From Corticimicrobacter sp040137905 (GTDB lineage Bacteria > Pseudomonadota > Gammaproteobacteria > Burkholderiales > Burkholderiaceae_B): a stretch of DNA of 64,000 nt. Both the position numbers and the translations under genes were made by a program. Below the pieces are notes generated by a model, which did no database searches, had not been told where the DNA came from, and saw nothing but the letters and a program-made list of their open reading frames with translations. Below, in pieces: positions 17,294 through 26,279 of this stretch. The number at the start of each line of letters is the position of its first letter. The stretch's first letter is position 1. The stretch is taken from positions 101,028 through 165,027 of the forward strand of contig NZ_JBEFDG010000088.1 in NCBI RefSeq assembly GCF_040137905.1, written 5' to 3'.

Positions 17294-18709
17294 ATGAGCA
17301 TGACTGATCAAGAGACGCCGCGCTCCCGCGCAGGCAAAAACCGGGTGCCAGCGGGCCTCCAGGGACTGGATATCGAGGCTGGCCAGGCTCGTTTCCGGGA
17401 GGCGGTCGAGACGGTGCTGGGATATGCGCGCGAGCTGGGTGCCAGCGATGCGGCTGCCGAAGTATCCGAAAGCTGCGGCCTCTCGGTATCGGTGCGTAAA
17501 GGCAGCATCGAAACCGTCGAGCAGGCGCTGGACCGATCTCTGGGGGTGACTGTCTATGCGGGGCGCAGCCGAGGGTCGGCATCGACTTCCGATCTGTCGC
17601 CTGCCGCATTGCGCCAGACTGTCGAGGCTGCCTGGCATATTGCCCGCCATACGGCGGATGATCCTGCCGCCGGGCTGCCAGAGGCAGATCAACTGGCCAC
17701 GCAGTTTCTGGATCTGGATTTGCACCATCCCTGGAGAATCGATACGGATCAGGCCTGCGCACTGGCCTGCCGTGTCGAGCGGGCTGCGCTCGATACCGAT
17801 ACCCGCATTACCAATACCGAAGGAGCCAGCGTCAATACCTATGAAGGGCATTTCGTCATGGGAAATACGCATGGTTTCATGGCCGGCTATCCCTATTCGC
17901 GCCACAGCCTGTCGGTTGCGCCGATTGCCGGTCGTGGCAATCGCATGCAGCGCGATTACTGGTACAGCGCGCATCGTGCTGCGCAGGGGCTGGGGCAACC
18001 CGAGGCCATTGGTCGCTATGCGGCCGAGCGCACCCTGGCGCGGCTGTCGGCGCGCCGCATTCCCACAGGCCGTTTTCCTGTCCTGTTCGAGGCCCCGCTG
18101 GCGCTGGGCCTGATCGGTGCGCTGACGCAGGCGGTCAGTGGCGGTGCTCTCTATCGCAAGGCCAGTTTCCTGCTGGATGCGGCAGGTCGCCAGATATTGC
18201 CCGGGCATATCGACCTCGATGAAAATCCCTTCATTCCCCAGTCCATGGGCAGTGCGATGTTCGATGACGAGGGTGTGGCGACGCGTGTGCGTCAGGTCGT
18301 GTCGGGCGGGGTGCTCAATGGCTATTTCCTGTCCAGCTACACGGCGCGCAAACTGGGATTGCCGGGTACGGGTAATGCAGGTGGCTCGCACAACCTGATG
18401 CTGCGCTCGCGCCTGACCCGTCCCGAAGACGATTTCGAGGCGATGCTGCGCAAGATGGGCACAGGCCTGCTGGTGACCGAGCTGATCGGGCAGGGCGTCA
18501 ATTATGTGACAGGCGATTATTCTCGCGGTGCGTTCGGCTACTGGGTGGAAAACGGCCGCATCCAGCATGCCGTGCAGGAAATCACCATCGCTGGCAATCT
18601 CCAGGATATGTTCCGCAATATCGTGGCGGTCGGGGCGGATCGCATCACGCGGGGAGCCAAGACATCGGGTTCGATCCTGATTGCGGAAATGTCGATAGCA
18701 GGCATATAG
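17294..18709 (+). CDS. pmbA: Metalloprotease PmbA/TldE
   Basis: A 471-residue partner of TldD in the TldD/E heterodimer, which degrades unfolded or ribosomally made peptides and matures microcin B17 in E. coli. Family sequence includes VSVRKGSIETVEQALDRSLG near the N-terminus, GRFPVLFEAPLALGLIGAL in the middle, and the C-terminal block SGGVLNGYFLSSYTARKLG, GGSHNLML and GYWVENGRIQHAVQEITIAG. PmbA itself lacks the HExxxH zinc site of TldD, and none is seen here. tldD is not in the window. The start at 17294 (MSMTDQ) is close to the alternative Met at 17300. Confidence 0.94.
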   Translation: MSMTDQETPRSRAGKNRVPAGLQGLDIEAGQARFREAVETVLGYARELGASDAAAEVSESCGLSVSVRKGSIETVEQALDRSLGVTVYAGRSRGSASTSDLSPAALRQTVEAAWHIARHTADDPAAGLPEADQLATQFLDLDLHHPWRIDTDQACALACRVERAALDTDTRITNTEGASVNTYEGHFVMGNTHGFMAGYPYSRHSLSVAPIAGRGNRMQRDYWYSAHRAAQGLGQPEAIGRYAAERTLARLSARRIPTGRFPVLFEAPLALGLIGALTQAVSGGALYRKASFLLDAAGRQILPGHIDLDENPFIPQSMGSAMFDDEGVATRVRQVVSGGVLNGYFLSSYTARKLGLPGTGNAGGSHNLMLRSRLTRPEDDFEAMLRKMGTGLLVTELIGQGVNYVTGDYSRGAFGYWVENGRIQHAVQEITIAGNLQDMFRNIVAVGADRITRGAKTSGSILIAEMSIAGI

Positions 18710-18784
18710 TGATCGGCCTGTAGAATATACAAATACATAAGTTTTTACATATACACCTGCATATAAGCTTGTGAAGGAGATTCC

Positions 18785-19888
18785 ATGCAACGTCGTTCGT
18801 TTCTGAAAAAAGCGGGCCTGGGTGCCGTGGCTGGCAGTGCCGCCGTGGCTGCACCGGTTTTTGCCCAGGATGCCCCTACGCTCAACTGGCGCATGGCCTC
18901 CAGTTTTCCGCGCAGCCTCGATGCCCTGTATGGCACCGGTGAGATTTTCTGCAAGTATGTCAATGAGGCGACGGGTGGCAAGTTCACCATCCGCCACTTT
19001 CCGGGTGGGGAGATCGTGCCGGCACTGCAGGTGCTTGATGCGGTGCAGAACAATACGGTCGAGTGTGGCCATACGGTCAGTTATTACTATTATGGCAAGG
19101 ACCCGGCCCTGTGCTTCGATGCCTGCGTGCCGTTCGGTCTCAATACCCGCCAGACCAATGCCTGGATGTTCGATGGCGATGGCATGCGCCTGACCCGTGA
19201 CATGTTCAAGGCCTATAACATTATCAACTTCCCGATGGGCAATACCGGCACGCAGATGGGCGGCTGGTATCGCAACGAGATCAAGTCGCTCGAGGACCTG
19301 AAGGGCCTCAAGATGCGTACGGCCGGCTTTGCGGGCGAAGTCCTGTCGCGCCTGGGTGTGGTGCCGCAGCAACTGGCGGGTGGCGATGTCTACCCCGCAC
19401 TGGAGCGTGGCACGCTGGATGCGGTCGAATTCGTCGGGCCGTATGACGATGAAAAGCTGGGCTTCAACAAGGTTGCCGGCTACTACTACTATCCGGGCTG
19501 GTGGGAGGGCGGTCCGCAGGTCTCGCTCTACCTGCATGATGCGGCCTGGGCTTCGCTGCCCAAGACCTACCAGACCATCGTCGAGGCGGCCAGCCGGGTT
19601 GCGCATGGTGCCATGACCTCGCGCTATGATGCACTCAACTCGCAGGCCCTGCGTCGCCTGATCGCCAGCGGCACCAAGCTGCGCCCGTTCCCGCGCGAAG
19701 TGATGGATGCTTCCTACGATGCGGCACAGACCGTCTACAAGGAATTCTGCGACAAGAATCCCCAGTTCAAGACGGTGTATGACAACTACATGGCCTTCCG
19801 CGACGAAGTGGTGCCATGGTTCCGGGTGGCCGAAGGCAGCTTCGACCAATATCTGGGCGTACGCCTGTCGGCGCGCAATCGTTCCTGA
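18785..19888 (+). CDS. TRAP transporter substrate-binding protein (DctP family, 2-oxoacid TakP-like), Tat signal
   Basis: A 367-residue periplasmic binding protein. The leader MQRRSFLKKAGLGAVAG carries a twin-arginine motif and ends near FAQDAPT. The mature part has the TRAP-T hallmarks NWRMASSFPRSLDALYGTG, GGKFTIRHFPGGEIVPALQ, YYYYGKDPALCFD and the solute-carboxylate-binding Arg region GLKMRTAGFAGEVLSRLG. The TakP-type lineage binds 2-oxo acids or lactate-calcium, so that is the best guess. AAGGAG precedes the start. No dctQ or dctM membrane gene is adjacent, so it must work with a transporter coded elsewhere. Confidence 0.88.
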   Translation: MQRRSFLKKAGLGAVAGSAAVAAPVFAQDAPTLNWRMASSFPRSLDALYGTGEIFCKYVNEATGGKFTIRHFPGGEIVPALQVLDAVQNNTVECGHTVSYYYYGKDPALCFDACVPFGLNTRQTNAWMFDGDGMRLTRDMFKAYNIINFPMGNTGTQMGGWYRNEIKSLEDLKGLKMRTAGFAGEVLSRLGVVPQQLAGGDVYPALERGTLDAVEFVGPYDDEKLGFNKVAGYYYYPGWWEGGPQVSLYLHDAAWASLPKTYQTIVEAASRVAHGAMTSRYDALNSQALRRLIASGTKLRPFPREVMDASYDAAQTVYKEFCDKNPQFKTVYDNYMAFRDEVVPWFRVAEGSFDQYLGVRLSARNRS

Positions 19889-19978
19889 TCTATGTTATGA
19901 TCAGTGGCTATTTTCTTTTTGGATGAGCTGGCACGGGTGAATTCATAACACTCTGGCAGGGCACAAACTGAAAAAGCG

Positions 19979-20055
19979 GCCGGAAATGGCCTGCGGCATG
20001 AGTCTTCGTGCTGTGGTGTTTTCGGCCAGGCGCTCATGCCTGTATCGGGCATGAG
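19979..20055 (+). promoter_or_regulatory. rplM leader with two mutually exclusive hairpins (candidate attenuator or r-protein site)
   Basis: CTCATGCC at 20033-20040 can pair with GGCATGAG at 20048-20055 (7-base loop, followed by CTTAATTTTT, terminator-like) or with an identical GGCATGAG at 19995-20002. A smaller hairpin GGCC/GGCC lies at 19979-19992. Both long pairings are exact over 8 bases and cannot form together. Placement 28-88 bases before the rplM start fits a ribosomal-protein leader; function is inference. Confidence 0.45.
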
Positions 20056-20082
20056 CTTAATTTTTGAATGTTAGGAACCATC

Positions 20083-20511
20083 ATGAAGACATTTGTGGCC
20101 AAGCCGCATGAAGTCAAGCGTGACTGGTTTGTGATTGACGCCAAGGGCAAAGTCCTGGGTCGTGTGGCCAGCGAAGTCGCACGCCGTCTGCGTGGCAAGC
20201 ACAAACCTGAATTCACGCCGCACGTTGATACCGGCGATTATATCGTCATCATCAACGCAGCCGAAATCGCTGTCACCGGCAACAAGGCCGAAGGCAAGCG
20301 CTACTACCGCCACTCGGGTTACCCGGGCGGTGTCACCGAGACCACCTTCCTCGAAATGCAGCAGCGTTTCCCGGGCCGCGCCCTGGAAAAAGCCGTCAAG
20401 GGTATGCTGCCCAAGGGTCCGCTCGGCTACGCCATGATCAAGAAGCTCAAGGTCTACGCAGGCTCCGAGCATCCGCACTCGGCGCAACAGCCGCAACCGC
20501 TGGATATCTAA
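20083..20511 (+). CDS. rplM: 50S ribosomal protein L13
   Basis: A 142-residue L13, among the first proteins to bind 23S rRNA in 50S assembly. Family stretches: KTFVAKPHEVKRDWFVIDAK at the start, GKVLGRVASEVARRLRGKHK, RYYRHSGYPGG and the C-terminal LPKGPLGYAMIKKLKVYAG. I chose the ATG at 20083 (MKTF), the conserved start, over an in-frame codon 15 bases upstream. GGA lies at 20076. It is followed by rpsI after 12 bases, the usual operon. Confidence 0.97.
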   Translation: MKTFVAKPHEVKRDWFVIDAKGKVLGRVASEVARRLRGKHKPEFTPHVDTGDYIVIINAAEIAVTGNKAEGKRYYRHSGYPGGVTETTFLEMQQRFPGRALEKAVKGMLPKGPLGYAMIKKLKVYAGSEHPHSAQQPQPLDI

Positions 20512-20523
20512 GAGGTCAAGGAC

Positions 20524-20916
20524 ATGATCGGTAACTGGAATTATGGCACCGGCCGTCGCAAGACCTCGGTGGCTCGCGTCTTCATGAAGAAGGGCACGGG
20601 CAAGATCGTCGTCAACGGCAAGCCTGTCGACGAGTTCTTCGCACGCGAAACCGGCCGCATGGTCGTTCGCCAGCCGCTCGAACTGACCGGCCACACTGAG
20701 TCGTTCGACATCAAGATCAACGTCAAGGGCGGCGGCGAAAGCGGCCAGGCCGGCGCTGTGCGCCACGGCATCACCCGCGCGCTGATCGACTACGACGAAA
20801 CGCTCAAGCCCGCACTGTCGAAGGCTGGCTTCGTCACCCGCGACGCCCGCGAAGTCGAACGCAAGAAGGTCGGCTTCCACAAGGCACGTCGCCGCAAGCA
20901 GTTCAGCAAGCGCTAA
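20524..20916 (+). CDS. rpsI: 30S ribosomal protein S9
   Basis: A 130-residue S9, whose C-terminal tail reaches the P-site tRNA. It shows YGTGRRKTSVARVFMKKGTG at the start, the GGGESGQAGAVRHGITRAL block and the basic end KKVGFHKARRRKQFSKR with the C-terminal Lys-Arg that touches the anticodon loop. AAGAGGTCAAGG provides the ribosome site within the 12-base gap after rplM, and a strong terminator follows at 20934. Confidence 0.98.
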   Translation: MIGNWNYGTGRRKTSVARVFMKKGTGKIVVNGKPVDEFFARETGRMVVRQPLELTGHTESFDIKINVKGGGESGQAGAVRHGITRALIDYDETLKPALSKAGFVTRDAREVERKKVGFHKARRRKQFSKR

Positions 20917-20933
20917 TTCTCGGCATTGCTGCG

Positions 20934-20961
20934 AAAAAGCCGCCTTCGGGCGGCTTTTTTT
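20934..20961 (+). terminator. Terminator of rplM-rpsI
   Basis: A-run, stem AGCCGCC, loop TTCG, stem GGCGGCT and T7. The TTCG tetraloop and GC stem make a strong intrinsic terminator, 17 bases after the rpsI stop. Confidence 0.92.
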
Positions 20962-21018
20962 ATTTTGGGACAGCTTCGCTACACTCTGTCCGTTTCATCT
21001 CTGCAAGGATTGCATGTT

Positions 21019-21858
21019 ATGCCTGCGATTGTTTTCCCATCCCGCCGCCGTTTGTTGGGGGCCGTTGTTGCAGGCCTGGCATGGCCGGCCTGGGCCCAGG
21101 CCGATACGCGCGTGGTATTTCCCGGCACGGTACAGCAAGGGACGCTGGTAATCGGCAAGGTGCCGGCAGGCAGCACGGTCCGCTACGCGGGGCGCGAGCT
21201 GCGAGTGACGCCATATGGTTCGGTGGTATTGGGCATTGGCCGTGACGCGCAGGGCGAGGCGCGTGTCGATGTCGTATTGCCCAGTGGCGAACGGCAGTCG
21301 CCTGTGATCAGCATACAGCCACGCGACTGGCCCCTGCAGCACATCAACGGCGTGCCGCCAGCCACAGTCGAGCCGCCGCCCGCCATTGCCCGTCGCATCC
21401 AGGCCGAGCAGGCCCGTGTGGTAGCGGCGCGCGAGCGGGATGATGAGCGCGCTGATTTTGCCCAGGCCTTCATCTGGCCGGTACAGGGGCGCATCAGTGG
21501 ACGCTTTGGCCGGGCGCGTGTCTATAACGGCAAGCCGGGTTCACCGCATTCCGGCATGGATATCGCGGCCCCCACCGGGACGCCGGTCAAAGCGCCTGCT
21601 GCCGGTATCATCACCTTTGTCGATCCCGATCTGTACCTGACTGGTGGCACCATCCTGCTGGACCATGGGCATGGTGTCAGTTCCAATTTTCTGCATCTTT
21701 CGCGTATCGATGTGACGGTCGGCCAGCGCATCAGCCAAGGCGACGTCATGGGTGCCGTCGGTTCGACAGGCCGCTCGACCGGCCCGCACCTGCACTGGGG
21801 AATGAACTGGTTCGATGTGCGAGTCGACCCCCAACTGGTGCTGGAACGGGCGCACTGA
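21019..21858 (+). CDS. M23 family zinc peptidase, secreted
   Basis: A 279-residue LytM-type metallopeptidase. A signal peptide with Arg-rich start (PSRRRLLGAVVAGLAWPAWA) is followed by an N-terminal beta domain (about 30-110), a short helical linker rich in Arg and Glu, and the M23 domain. The zinc ligands are visible as HSGMDIAAPTGTPV (H and D) and HLHWG (second H), with the helper His in LDHGHG. Family members cut peptidoglycan cross-links in the periplasm; with all ligands present this one should be active, unlike EnvC/NlpD-type activators. The start at 21019 has AAGGA at 21005-21009. Transcription is independent of rpsI. Confidence 0.9.
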   Translation: MPAIVFPSRRRLLGAVVAGLAWPAWAQADTRVVFPGTVQQGTLVIGKVPAGSTVRYAGRELRVTPYGSVVLGIGRDAQGEARVDVVLPSGERQSPVISIQPRDWPLQHINGVPPATVEPPPAIARRIQAEQARVVAARERDDERADFAQAFIWPVQGRISGRFGRARVYNGKPGSPHSGMDIAAPTGTPVKAPAAGIITFVDPDLYLTGGTILLDHGHGVSSNFLHLSRIDVTVGQRISQGDVMGAVGSTGRSTGPHLHWGMNWFDVRVDPQLVLERAH

Positions 21859-22001
21859 GCCCAGGCTGCGCTGGCGGCATGCCCTGGCTGTAGATGAGGT
21901 GCCTGTGGCATGCCGATACACGACCACACAGAGCGAAACTTGAACCGGGGCATGCTTTGGCCGCATCATGGAACCTCACCAACGACGTAAAGGAGAATCG
22001 T

Positions 22002-22403
22002 ATGCAATCATCCTTGAAAGCGTTTCTTTTCGCTGCTGCCGTATCCTTCGGGCTGGCATCCCCTTATGCCATGGCCGAATCGAGACTTGAACCGGCCCGT
22101 GCTGAAACACCGGTACAGGCACCCGCAGCCATTGATCCGTCCGATGAGCAGCTTGAAAAATACGTGGGTGCCGCGCGCAAGATCGATGCGGTTGCTGCAG
22201 ATTACCAGCCCAGGCTGGCAGGCGTGACCGATCCGGCAGAGCGGCAGGCCTTGCTGCGCGAGGCCGATGGCAAGATGATCGCGCTGGTCGAGCGTGACGG
22301 ATTGAGCGTGGACGAATACAACGGCATCAGTGTGGCTGTCCAGCAGAATCCTGCCTTGCGCCAGCGGGTGGTGGACATGCTGGCGCGCAGCCAGGGAGGC
22401 TGA
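22002..22403 (+). CDS. DUF4168 domain-containing secreted protein
   Basis: A 133-residue protein with a cleavable signal peptide (hydrophobic to ASPYAMAES). The mature part is a helical DUF4168 domain: DPSDEQLEKYVGAARKIDAV at the start and DEYNGISVAVQQNPALRQRV at the end. The function of the domain is unknown; homologues are periplasmic proteins of proteobacteria. AAAGGAG precedes the start at good spacing. Upstream bases 21859-22001 show no gene; a terminator after it was not found. Confidence 0.85.
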   Translation: MQSSLKAFLFAAAVSFGLASPYAMAESRLEPARAETPVQAPAAIDPSDEQLEKYVGAARKIDAVAADYQPRLAGVTDPAERQALLREADGKMIALVERDGLSVDEYNGISVAVQQNPALRQRVVDMLARSQGG

Positions 22404-22531
22404 GCGGGCAGGGTGAATCGATTCTCGTGTCGGGGCCTTGCGGTCCTGGCGCATGAGGATCGGTTTTGCCTGTAGTCAGATTGTGCCGAGGCTGCCTGGG
22501 TGCCGTGCCATGCATTGTGCCGAAGGTGCGC

Positions 22532-23176
22532 TCAGCGCACACCGCCCATGTAGCGGCCCGGCCGATGGTTGATCCACAGAAACAGGCTCATGGCGATGGC
22601 ACCCAGAATCGAATAGGCAACCCGTTCCGGCGGCACGACGAAAAAAGCCATGGCCACGATGGCGCAGTCGATGATCATGTGTACCTTGCCTGCCCGGATG
22701 CCGTGCGCCTGCTGTAGATAGAGCGAGACAATCGTGGCACCCCCCAGGCTGGCGCGGTGGCGCGCCAGGAACAGGCAGCCCGTGCCCAGCAGAAACCCAC
22801 CCAGCAGGGCCGCATAGAGCGGATGCAGGTAATCGATGTGCATGACCTGTGGCGCGAAGTCGGTCAGCAGCGACAGCATGCCCACGGCGGCAAAGGTCTT
22901 GAGCGTGAATTCGCGCCCCATGCGCTGCCATGAAAACCAGTAGAACGGCAGGTTGATGACGAAAAAGATCAGACCGAATGGCCATCCGCTCAGATAATGC
23001 AGCAAAAAGGCGATGCCGGCTGTGCTGCCGGTGAGCAGGCCCGCCTGTGCATAGAGCACCATGGTCATGGAGACGAAAAGTGTGCCCGTGAACAGGGCCA
23101 GGACATCTTCTCCGGGGCCGTGATGCAGGGCGGAGACGGGCGCGACAGGGGTGACGGGCATGGCAGGGGTATGCAT
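22532..23176 (-). CDS. YitT family membrane protein
   Basis: A 214-residue inner-membrane protein with five to six hydrophobic segments and the family pattern AGLLTGSTAGIAFLLHY, WPFGLIFFVINLPFYWFSW and LGGFLLGTGCLFLARHRASL, the last being the conserved glycine-rich stretch. It lacks the C-terminal DUF2179 domain found in Bacillus YitT. Transport substrate is unknown. The ATG at 23176 is followed by a soluble N-terminal 20 residues; 23161 is an alternative. The longer open frame upstream overlaps the icd promoter and is not believed. Confidence 0.8.
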   Translation of the reverse strand: MHTPAMPVTPVAPVSALHHGPGEDVLALFTGTLFVSMTMVLYAQAGLLTGSTAGIAFLLHYLSGWPFGLIFFVINLPFYWFSWQRMGREFTLKTFAAVGMLSLLTDFAPQVMHIDYLHPLYAALLGGFLLGTGCLFLARHRASLGGATIVSLYLQQAHGIRAGKVHMIIDCAIVAMAFFVVPPERVAYSILGAIAMSLFLWINHRPGRYMGGVR

Positions 23177-23369
23177 GGCAGTATGATGAGCCGTTCGCAA
23201 GGGTGGTGCGATGCGGGCCGGGTGCGCTCCATCGGGGCGCTGTATCGCTTGTGGCGACGGTGGCATTATGCCCGCGTCGCAGTCGATGCGCCAGAAGGGC
23301 GACTCCGGGTGTGCGAAAGCGCAACTTTTCCGTAATGATATCGACAGTCCAGCCATGCTTTGCGATGCA

Positions 23370-23383
23370 GTCTTATACAAGAC
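23370..23383. promoter_or_regulatory. Palindrome in the icd promoter region (candidate operator)
   Basis: GTCTT at 23370-23374 and AAGAC at 23379-23383 flank ATAC, giving an exact inverted repeat. A TAGAAT -10-like hexamer lies at 23401-23406, so the palindrome covers the -35 region. GntR-family regulators bind sites of this shape; no regulator gene is adjacent. The remainder of 23177-23469 shows nothing recognisable. Confidence 0.35.
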
Positions 23384-23469
23384 ATTCGCCAGAAATCGGG
23401 TAGAATGGAAAGCTGACTCCAATACCAAAACCGATTTTCAATCAAACCACCGACGCTACCGGAGTATCC

Positions 23470-24726
<1,257 letters not shown>

Positions 24727-24767
24727 TTCATGCGGTGGACGCTGGTCGTCCACCTGCAGTGAAGCAG

Positions 24768-24799
24768 GCCCCTGCAGTCATGCTGCAGGGGCTTTTTTT
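24768..24799 (+). terminator. Terminator of icd
   Basis: GCCCCTGCAG, loop TCATG, CTGCAGGGGC, then T7. A 10-bp GC-rich stem, 41 bases after the icd stop. Confidence 0.93.
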
Positions 24800-24872
24800 A
24801 TCGTCCGGCTCTTGCATTAAAAGCATCCCATGAGAGTCGCACGGGCGCGCCACGACAAGCGTGGGACGTGTG

Positions 24873-25211
24873 TTATTGCTTGAAGTGATCCTTCTTGCGC
24901 GGTTTGGGGGGCGGTAAGGCTCGCTCGGTCGCCTCCAACAACGGTATCAGCCAGTGACGATCTTCCCAACTGTCTGCCGGGATCAGCAGGTGCGGCCGGG
25001 CACCGGGGTAGGGGAAACCTTCGGCGGCGTCAGGCGCAAGTTGCCTGCCGGCTGCGGTGATTTTCAGGTAGAACTCGTCGTTGCACACGAAACCGATGGG
25101 CTTGCCGGACAGGTAGATGCAGTACTCGCCGAACATTCTCCGGCTGGAGAGGTCCTCCAGGGCACAGAGCTGGTCGAGCAGGAAATCGATGGTGGAGCGG
25201 GATGTCGCCAT
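24873..25211 (-). CDS. TfoX/Sxy N-terminal domain protein
   Basis: A 112-residue protein with the TfoX N-terminal domain only: SSRRMFGEYCIYLSGKPIGF, then the beta strand FYLKITAAGR and the tail PPPKPRKKDHFKQ. In competent gammaproteobacteria TfoX/Sxy drives competence genes, but that needs the full protein; single-domain forms are common in betaproteobacteria with unknown role. It is convergent with icd and read away from the transporter gene that starts at 25314. Confidence 0.8.
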   Translation of the reverse strand: MATSRSTIDFLLDQLCALEDLSSRRMFGEYCIYLSGKPIGFVCNDEFYLKITAAGRQLAPDAAEGFPYPGARPHLLIPADSWEDRHWLIPLLEATERALPPPKPRKKDHFKQ

Positions 25212-25313
25212 GTCAGGGCCTGTCTTGATTGGATGTTGCGCGTGTGCTCATATATGTGACTGTACTCCTGCAGCCCAGGAGAAAATATCGGTTTTGCAGG
25301 CAGGGCAGGCGCA

Positions 25314-26279
25314 ATGCAACTCAGGGCGGTACTGGAAAAATATCAGATCGGGCTTTATTTCCTGGCCGTGCTGGCAGGGGCCGGATTCGGGCGGCTGATG
25401 CCGTCCGCCGTGGACTGGGCTGCCGCCATTACGCCAGCCCTGGCCTGCATGCTGTACCTGACCTTCCTGCAGGTGCCGGTGGCGGAACTGGGCACGGCAT
25501 TCAGGCAGCGGCGTTTCCTGGCTGTACTGCTGGTGGTCAATTTCATCCTGGTGCCGATTCTGGTAGCAGGTCTGCTGCACTGGGCTCCGGCCGATCCGTT
25601 GTTGCGCCTGGGGATGCTCTTCGTGCTGCTGACCCCCTGCATCGATTATGTCGTGACCTTTGCCCATCTGGGACGGGCGGATGCCCGCCTGCTGCTGGCG
25701 AGTACGCCAGTGCTGCTGCTGCTGCAGATGCTGGCCCTGCCGCTGTACCTGCGCCTGTTCCTGGGGGAGGAGGCTGCACAATGGGTGCGACCCGAACCGT
25801 TCGTGGATGCGTTTGTCTGGATGATTCTGGTGCCTGCCACACTGGCTGGCCTGACCCAGGCATTGGCACGGCGTCATCGCAGTGCCTCGGCCGTGGCCGA
25901 CGGACTGGCGCTGCTGTGTGTCCCGGCGACGGCGCTGGTACTGCTGGTGGTGGTGGCGGCCGTGATGCCGTCGCTGCGCAGTATGCCGGCCACGGCCTGG
26001 TCGGTCGTGCCGCTTTATCTGCTGTATGCCCTGATCGCGCCAGTCGTGGGCTGGTGGCTGGCCCGATGGTGCGGCCTGAAGGCCATGGCCGGGCGGGCCG
26101 TGGCCTTCAGCGCCGGTACGCGAAATTCATTGGTGGTATTGCCGCTGGCGCTGTCAGTGCCGGGCGCGATGCCGCTGTTACCTGCGGTCATCGTGCTCCA
26201 GACGCTGGTAGAGTTGCTGGCCGAGCTGCTCTACATCCGTGTGTTGCCGCGCTGGGGCGTGTCAGGCAAGGCGGTGTGA
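25314..26279 (+). CDS. Arsenic resistance/bile acid:Na+ symporter superfamily transporter (ACR3-like)
   Basis: A 321-residue membrane protein with about ten transmembrane segments. The pattern TPALACMLYLTFLQVPV near the N-terminus, LLTPCIDYVVTFAHLG in the middle (with the Cys found in ACR3 helix 4) and FSAGTRNSLVVLPLAL near the end fit the ACR3 arm of the BASS superfamily. ACR3 proteins export arsenite; more distant members carry organic acids. No arsR or arsC is near, so arsenic export is unproven. GGCAGG lies upstream. Its 3' end overlaps the convergent MFS gene by 18 bases. Confidence 0.7.
   Translation: MQLRAVLEKYQIGLYFLAVLAGAGFGRLMPSAVDWAAAITPALACMLYLTFLQVPVAELGTAFRQRRFLAVLLVVNFILVPILVAGLLHWAPADPLLRLGMLFVLLTPCIDYVVTFAHLGRADARLLLASTPVLLLLQMLALPLYLRLFLGEEAAQWVRPEPFVDAFVWMILVPATLAGLTQALARRHRSASAVADGLALLCVPATALVLLVVVAAVMPSLRSMPATAWSVVPLYLLYALIAPVVGWWLARWCGLKAMAGRAVAFSAGTRNSLVVLPLALSVPGAMPLLPAVIVLQTLVELLAELLYIRVLPRWGVSGKAV

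Noticed and set aside
17261..19849. 862-residue minus-strand frame across pmbA and the TRAP protein gene
   Set aside because: Both plus-strand genes have clear families; the frame is a GC-codon shadow without domain sequence.
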